This document shows positions 44,546 to 49,114 of a stretch of DNA of 49,114 bases, one piece after another. Under the pieces are notes generated by a model. The model was not told where the DNA came from and did no database searches. It saw nothing but the letters and a program-made list of their open reading frames with translations. Source of the stretch: an uncultured Actinomycetes bacterium (GTDB taxonomy: Bacteria > Actinomycetota > Actinomycetes > Nanopelagicales > Nanopelagicaceae); NCBI GenBank assembly GCA_903899375.1, contig CAIUIT010000043.1, positions 1 through 49,114 of the forward strand. Direction: 5' to 3'. Both the position numbers and the translations under genes were made by a program. Positions within the stretch are counted from its first letter, which is position 1. Each line of letters opens with the position of its first letter.

Positions 44546-45295
44546 ATGGCATCCGGACTTATTTATCTGATCATCATCGGAATGTGGGTCGCCTATTTTT
44601 TACCGCGGTGGATGCGTCAACATGACACCCAATCTGGGCGTGAGAGCGAAAGATATAAAAGTGCGATGAAGATTGTCGCCTCTACTCCAAATTTTCCTGA
44701 TCTTATCAATCCAGAAGAGCGATCAAAAGCGCTGAAAATACGCCGCCTAGTTCTTGGCGCGCTCACACTGGTGCTCGCAGGGACAGCGCTCGCAAGTGCG
44801 TTGAGTTATGTTCCTCTATTATCAATTTTGATTCCACTTACTGCGCTCTGTATCTACATTATCAATGTGCGTCGCCAGGTCGTCGCCGCAAACATCAAGA
44901 AGCGCCGACTTGCTGCACTTGCCGCGATCACTGCTGTCGAAATTAAAATAGATCCGCAGGCCCGCATTAATCTTTCAAATCGCCAACGTAGAGAGAGCGA
45001 AGTTATCGTGGAGCAATGGATTCCGTTGCGCGAACGAGAACTGAGCTCATCAATCACGATTATTGAAAAACATGAAGAGCGCAGTTGGTCTCCTATAGCT
45101 GTCCCACGTCCAACGTATGCGACCGCTCCTAAAGCAATTAATCCAAAGCGCACCGTTGATTTAACGACACCGGGTAAGTGGAGTGCGGAACAAGAGCGAC
45201 AGAAAGCCCTTGAACTCCCAGAGCGCGATGAACTATTCGATCAGGAGTTGGCAGAGCAAGCGGCGGCCGCACGTGATCAGGCAGTTAACCAATAA
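44546..45295 (+). CDS. Membrane protein of the Rv0996-like family, function unknown
   Basis: A 249-residue protein: one N-terminal helix (about 3-18, LIYLIIIGMWVAYFLPRW), a charged stretch, two further helices (about 66-105, VLGALTLVLAGTALASALS and LLSILIPLTALCIYII), then a long basic, then acidic cytosolic tail. Position after rimJ and before pmt matches the uncharacterised mycobacterial Rv0996. A frame extension to TTG 44534 exists; ATG 44546 seems better, with TATTGT eight bases upstream. The tail, rich in Arg, Glu and Gln, looks disordered with short helices. Function is unknown. Confidence 0.7.
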   Translation: MASGLIYLIIIGMWVAYFLPRWMRQHDTQSGRESERYKSAMKIVASTPNFPDLINPEERSKALKIRRLVLGALTLVLAGTALASALSYVPLLSILIPLTALCIYIINVRRQVVAANIKKRRLAALAAITAVEIKIDPQARINLSNRQRRESEVIVEQWIPLRERELSSSITIIEKHEERSWSPIAVPRPTYATAPKAINPKRTVDLTTPGKWSAEQERQKALELPERDELFDQELAEQAAAARDQAVNQ

Positions 45296-45297
45296 CT

Positions 45298-46659
45298 TCA
45301 GATCCAACTAGGAAACCACATAAGCGAGATCCACTGGTGATAGGTGATCAGGCTGCCAAGATAGAGCGGTAGAAAATAGAAGAAATTAAGAACAATTGCC
45401 GCGAGATATCCGTAACTTAAATATCGGCGAAATTTCGAAACTTCGCCAGATTCGCCGGGCTCTAAAAGTTTCGACAGGGCATAGACAATTATCAAAACAA
45501 GAAATGGTTCAAAGGCGATGGTGTAGAAAGTGAAGACAGTACGTTTCTGCCAATTGAACCAAGGCAAATACCCTGCCGCTAAACTGAGCAATAAGAGACC
45601 GCTCTGCCACTCTCTACGTGCTATCCAATAACCAAAGGTGACGGCAATGGCGATCACTCCCGACCACCAGAGCAACGGCGTGCCGAGCGCTAATATCTCT
45701 TGCGCACAGGCTGAAACGCCACATCCCTTAGGAGATTGATAATAGAAAGAAGTTGGCCTTCCCATAATAAGCCAGCTCCAAGGGTTGGCAGAGTAAGGGT
45801 GAGTAGCTGTTAACGTTGTGTGAAAATTCCACATCTCGGCGTGATAGTGCCAGAGTGAGCGGATCGGTCCGGGTACAAAGTTAAAGAAGCCGTGGTTGTG
45901 TGTATTAGCCCAAGCGCGATCGTAACCTGAGGTATTAAAGAACCAACCCACCCAACTTGCGATGTACACGCCCACTGGAATGACGATGTATTGCAAAACA
46001 CGTTTAAATACTTTTTCGTGAATTAGAGACTTTATTGGGTTTTCAATTTCTAGCGCTCTGTTCTGCCGATAATCAACATAGACAGTAAAAAGCAGGTAGG
46101 CCACTAAATAATAGATTCCACTCCATTTAGTCGCTGCAGCTAATCCAAGGGAAATGCCGGCTGCAAAGTGTTGACTGCGCAGGAGAAAGAGAAATCCCAA
46201 AAGCGTAAAGAACATCAAGAAAATATCGAGCAGCGCGGTTCGCGACATTACCAAGTGCATTCCATCAGCGCTCATCAATACACCAGCGCTCAAAGATAAG
46301 AAGTAATTATTAAAGAGGCGCTTTGCGATGTAGAAAATCATGACGATGGATGCGGTGCCGACGAGCGCTGCGCTGATGCGCCAACCGAATTCGTGATACC
46401 CAAATACTTTTATTCCAGCGGCAATCATCCACTTTCCGATTGGCGGGTGAACTATGTATTGCGCTGCCGCAGTCTTCGGATCAAATTCAACTCCATGGTG
46501 GAGTAAGGAATTGGCATTTTGGGCGTAGTAGGTCTCATCGAAGACGAAGCCCTTAGGGGAACCCAAATGCCAGAGGCGAAAGAGAAGTGCGAAAATGGCC
46601 AGGCCAATTACGCTGGAGCGTTCCCCGCGGCGGTCTTCAACCAGCCCTGGGAGTGTCAT
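45298..46659 (-). CDS. pmt: Dolichyl-phosphate-mannose-type protein O-mannosyltransferase (PMT)
   Basis: A 453-residue polytopic GT39 enzyme that transfers mannose from polyprenyl-phosphate mannose to Ser/Thr of exported proteins. The catalytic first loop FVFDETYYAQNANSLL carries the Asp-Glu pair; HPPIGKWMIAAGIKVFGYHEFGWR follows, and later MLSRTALLDIFLM-like and WSWLIMGRPTSFYY segments. About 10-11 hydrophobic helices are seen. The mycobacterial orthologue (Rv1002c) lies next to the RsmI gene, as here. The ATG is set by TACGCT six bases upstream. Confidence 0.93.
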   Translation of the reverse strand: MTLPGLVEDRRGERSSVIGLAIFALLFRLWHLGSPKGFVFDETYYAQNANSLLHHGVEFDPKTAAAQYIVHPPIGKWMIAAGIKVFGYHEFGWRISAALVGTASIVMIFYIAKRLFNNYFLSLSAGVLMSADGMHLVMSRTALLDIFLMFFTLLGFLFLLRSQHFAAGISLGLAAATKWSGIYYLVAYLLFTVYVDYRQNRALEIENPIKSLIHEKVFKRVLQYIVIPVGVYIASWVGWFFNTSGYDRAWANTHNHGFFNFVPGPIRSLWHYHAEMWNFHTTLTATHPYSANPWSWLIMGRPTSFYYQSPKGCGVSACAQEILALGTPLLWWSGVIAIAVTFGYWIARREWQSGLLLLSLAAGYLPWFNWQKRTVFTFYTIAFEPFLVLIIVYALSKLLEPGESGEVSKFRRYLSYGYLAAIVLNFFYFLPLYLGSLITYHQWISLMWFPSWI

Positions 46660-46665
46660 GGGGTA

Positions 46666-46685
46666 AGCGTAAAGCCTGAGAGAAT
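46666..46685. promoter_or_regulatory. Divergent leaderless promoters of pmt and rsmI
   Basis: On the minus strand TACGCT (46671-46666) ends six bases before the pmt ATG at 46659. On the plus strand GAGAAT (46680-46685) ends six bases before the rsmI ATG at 46692. The gap between the genes is only 32 bases. Confidence 0.55.
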
Positions 46686-46691
46686 TGGTTC

Positions 46692-47531
46692 ATGCTGATC
46701 CTTGCCTGTGGCCCGCTGGGCAACCCTGGGGATACCTCCGATCGGGTGAAGCGCGCCCTGGAGAGCGCTCCGTACATCGCTGCTGAAGACTCTCGCAAAC
46801 TCAGCCGCCTGACGGGCGATTTGGGGATCCGCTACACCGGGAAGGTCATCTCGTATTTCGAAGGCAACGAGAGCGAACGGATCGAACAACTCACAGAGAT
46901 CCTTACTTCTGGCAGTGATCTCTTGGTTATTACCGATGCCGGGGCGCCGGGAATTAGCGATCCGGGTTATCGCCTTATTCAGGTAGCAATCAATAACGGC
47001 ATTCCTATTCAGGTGCTTCCGGGGCCTAGTGCAGTCACTACAGCCCTTCTGCTCTCTGGGCTCGCCACAGATCGGTTCTGTTTCGAGGGTTTTTCACCAC
47101 GAACGCCCGGAGCTCGTAAAAGCTGGTATGAAAAGTTGATCACGGAAGAGCGCACGATCATTTTCTTCGAAGCACCTCACCGTCTCCAGGAATCTCTAGA
47201 AGATGCTCTCGAAGTACTGGGCGCCGATCGACGAGCGGCTATCTGTCGCGAGATGACAAAGAGATATGAAGAGACCGTGCGTGGAACGATAGCGGAACTG
47301 CTGACGTGGAGCACCGATCGAGAAATATTAGGGGAACTCACGATCGTGCTAGCAGGTTTTGACTCTGGAGCCCTTGCATACACGGCAGGCGATTTAGTCG
47401 AGCTGGTCTTAGCACGCGAAGGGGCCGGGGAAACACGCAAGGATGCAATTGCCTCGCTTGCAAAGGAATTAAACCTCCCTAAGCGCGTGGTCTTTGATGC
47501 CATGGTCGGCAACAAAGCCTCGGGTAGATAA
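46692..47531 (+). CDS. rsmI: 16S rRNA (cytidine(1402)-2'-O)-methyltransferase RsmI
   Basis: RsmI 2'-O-methylates C1402 in the decoding centre, using S-adenosylmethionine. The 279 residues have the tetrapyrrole-methylase fold: ILACGPLGNPGDTSDRVKRAL, AEDSRKLSRL, VITDAGAPGISDPGYRLI, VLPGPSAVTTALLLSGLAT and FFEAPHRLQESLEDA. Length is normal. It is divergent from pmt and directly precedes metG, the conserved actinobacterial order. Confidence 0.96.
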   Translation: MLILACGPLGNPGDTSDRVKRALESAPYIAAEDSRKLSRLTGDLGIRYTGKVISYFEGNESERIEQLTEILTSGSDLLVITDAGAPGISDPGYRLIQVAINNGIPIQVLPGPSAVTTALLLSGLATDRFCFEGFSPRTPGARKSWYEKLITEERTIIFFEAPHRLQESLEDALEVLGADRRAAICREMTKRYEETVRGTIAELLTWSTDREILGELTIVLAGFDSGALAYTAGDLVELVLAREGAGETRKDAIASLAKELNLPKRVVFDAMVGNKASGR

Positions 47532-47534
47532 GAT
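47529..47534 (+). promoter_or_regulatory. -10 box of a leaderless metG promoter
   Basis: TAAGAT ends exactly six bases before the metG ATG at 47541. It overlaps the rsmI stop codon (TAA, 47529-47531), so metG can be transcribed independently of rsmI. Confidence 0.65.
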
Positions 47535-47540
47535 CGTCCA

Positions 47541-49109
47541 ATGAGCGCCGAATCTAAGTCCTTTTATCTCACGACGCCGATTTACTATGTCAACGATGCG
47601 CCGCATATCGGCCACGCTTACACAACTGTCGCTGGAGATGTCCTTACCCGTTGGCACCGCCAACGCGGCGAATCAGTCTGGTTCCTTACGGGTACGGATG
47701 AACACGGACAAAAAGTTCTAAACACAGCAAAAGCAAATGGAGCAGAGCCCCAGCAGTGGTGTGACAAGCTCGTAGAAGGCGCTTGGAAGCCGGTCTGGCA
47801 ATCACTCAATATCGCCAATGATGATTTCATCCGCACCACAGAGCCCCGTCACATGGAACGCGTACAACGCTTCCTCTCGGGCCTCAAGGATCAAGGCCAT
47901 ATCTACGCCGGCAAGTATGAAGGCCCTTATTGCATTGGTTGCGAAGAGTTCAAACTGCCCGGAGATCTTCTTGCTGGAGAACTCTGCCCAACGCATTCAA
48001 CCCCGTGTGAAATTCTCAGTGAAGAGAACTGGTTCTTCAGACTTTCGGCTTTCGTTCCTGCTCTTCTCGATCACTATAAGAAAGATCCATCAGCCTGCGA
48101 ACCGACATCGGCACGTAATGAGGTTATTTCCTTCCTCGAAGGGGAAGTTCAAGATCTCTCAATTTCACGTTCGACATTTGATTGGGGAATTCCCGTTCCG
48201 TGGGATACCAAGCAAGTTATTTATGTATGGTTCGATGCGCTCCTTAATTATGCAACCGCTGTTGGTTTGGGTGACGATGTAGGTACTCCTGGAGCGAAGA
48301 AATTTGCGCAGACCTGGCCCGCCGATGTACATCTTGTTGGAAAAGATATCTTGCGCTTTCATGCTGTGATCTGGCCAGCGATGTTGATGGCTGCCGGCCT
48401 ACCGTTACCTAAAAAGGTTTTTGCTCATGGCTGGCTGCTTGTTGGTGGCGAAAAGATGAGCAAGTCAAAACTCACAGGTATTGCACCTGCTGACATCACC
48501 GACCATTTCGGTGTCGATGCATTCCGTTATTACTTCTTACGTGCGATTCCCTTCGGCAGCGATGGATCTTTCTCTTGGGAAGATATGTCGGCACGGTATA
48601 CCTCGGAATTAGCAAATGACTTCGGAAATTTGGCCTCTCGGTTAATTGCAATGATCGAGAAGTATTGCGATGGGGTAATTCCTGCGCTCGCTCACGATGA
48701 TGCATTAAGCGCCGCTCTCAATAGTGCTGCCGAAACTGCAGATGCAGCGATCTGCGCCTTGGACTTTCAAGGGGGCATCAACGCCATTATTGATTTTTGT
48801 AAGCGAGTAAATGGGTATGTCACTGAGCAGGCTCCGTGGGTCTTGGCTAAAGATCCGGCTAACAAGGTGGAGCTCGATAAAGTCTTGTACAACACCGCGG
48901 ATTCAATTCGCGCTTTGGCGGTCTTGCTTCATCCCGTGATGCCCGCGACTACGCAAATACTCTGGGAGAGCCTGGGCGCTCAAGAGACGCTGGGTGATAT
49001 TGGTTTGCAGAAGATTGGCGAAGTTTCCCGCTGGGGACAGTTGCCACCAGGTTCTAAGGTCACGAAAGGCGCGGTGCTCTTTCCGCGATTAGAAGAAAAA
49101 GCGGAGTAG
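47541..49109 (+). CDS. metG: Methionine--tRNA ligase
   Basis: Class I synthetase charging initiator and elongator tRNA-Met. The 522 residues are complete and end five bases before the window edge. HIGH is PHIGHAYTTV (residues 22-25 for HIGH) and KMSKS is GGEKMSKSKL at 305-309. A connective-peptide metal site may be formed by Cys131, Cys134, Cys149 and Cys156 (YCIGCEEF, ELCPTHSTPCE). The C-terminal tRNA-binding/dimerisation domain of long MetG proteins is missing, as in mycobacterial MetG. Its ATG is directly preceded by a leaderless -10 box. Confidence 0.97.
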   Translation: MSAESKSFYLTTPIYYVNDAPHIGHAYTTVAGDVLTRWHRQRGESVWFLTGTDEHGQKVLNTAKANGAEPQQWCDKLVEGAWKPVWQSLNIANDDFIRTTEPRHMERVQRFLSGLKDQGHIYAGKYEGPYCIGCEEFKLPGDLLAGELCPTHSTPCEILSEENWFFRLSAFVPALLDHYKKDPSACEPTSARNEVISFLEGEVQDLSISRSTFDWGIPVPWDTKQVIYVWFDALLNYATAVGLGDDVGTPGAKKFAQTWPADVHLVGKDILRFHAVIWPAMLMAAGLPLPKKVFAHGWLLVGGEKMSKSKLTGIAPADITDHFGVDAFRYYFLRAIPFGSDGSFSWEDMSARYTSELANDFGNLASRLIAMIEKYCDGVIPALAHDDALSAALNSAAETADAAICALDFQGGINAIIDFCKRVNGYVTEQAPWVLAKDPANKVELDKVLYNTADSIRALAVLLHPVMPATTQILWESLGAQETLGDIGLQKIGEVSRWGQLPPGSKVTKGAVLFPRLEEKAE

Positions 49110-49114
49110 ATGTC

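Noticed and set aside
47818-48282. 154-codon plus-strand frame within metG
   Set aside because: Wrong frame inside a clear methionyl-tRNA synthetase; no supporting features.

Overview
This is a contiguous, gene-dense stretch of an actinobacterial chromosome. The evidence is gene content and order: a TsaB-RimI fusion, DUF3027, a CspB-type cold-shock protein, a PMT mannosyltransferase, and the run 5-FCL / moeA-like / rimJ / Rv0996-like / pmt / rsmI / metG, which follows the Mycobacterium order. Base composition is near half GC, genes abut or overlap, and there is no insertion sequence, prophage, CRISPR array or rRNA. That suggests a small-genome planktonic actinobacterium, for example Nanopelagicales or a relative; this placement is inference. 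No gap between genes exceeds about 145 bases.

Layout. 1-4480: end of the ribosomal/RNA polymerase cluster (rpoA, rplQ, truA, rplM, rpsI) running into cell-wall sugar synthesis (glmM). 4500-8435: glmS, a PAP2 phosphatase, acpS and alr, tightly coupled. 8470-14819: a branched-chain-amino-acid-type ABC importer (livG, livF, livH, livM, binding protein) with a secreted alpha/beta hydrolase as last gene, closed by a strong terminator. 14891-17321: the t6A tRNA-modification set tsaE, tsaB-rimI, tsaD. 17341-19097: groEL under a CIRCE operator. 19115-24863: DUF3027, cold-shock protein, a DUF2530-like membrane protein, an MFS exporter, serC with a tiny membrane ORF coupled to it, pdxH, and citrate synthase. 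24876-32740: a starch/maltodextrin locus (LacI regulator, malE, malF, malG, secreted GH13 alpha-amylase, cytoplasmic esterase); the importer ATPase is not encoded here. 32758-36606: photolyase, a membrane diguanylate cyclase, a secreted coiled-coil protein, tRNA-Arg(CCT). 36625-39574: MMPL transporter with divergent TetR regulator and a coupled 38-residue ORF. 39588-42391: FmdB zinc ribbon, a CopC-like protein and a CopD-CtaG fusion (copper and cytochrome oxidase assembly). 42363-49109: 5-FCL, a shortened MoeA-like protein, RimJ-like acetyltransferase, Rv0996-like membrane protein, PMT, RsmI, MetG.

The most striking pattern is regulatory. At ten or more genes a TANNNT hexamer ends exactly six bases before the start codon, the geometry of leaderless transcription, and it fixes several start codons that would otherwise be ambiguous. 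I see no defence island or clearly new multi-gene system. The best candidates for unexplored biology are the importer plus secreted hydrolase operon, the MoeA-like protein without its active-site regions, the CopC-like protein without copper ligands, and two small translationally coupled ORFs.
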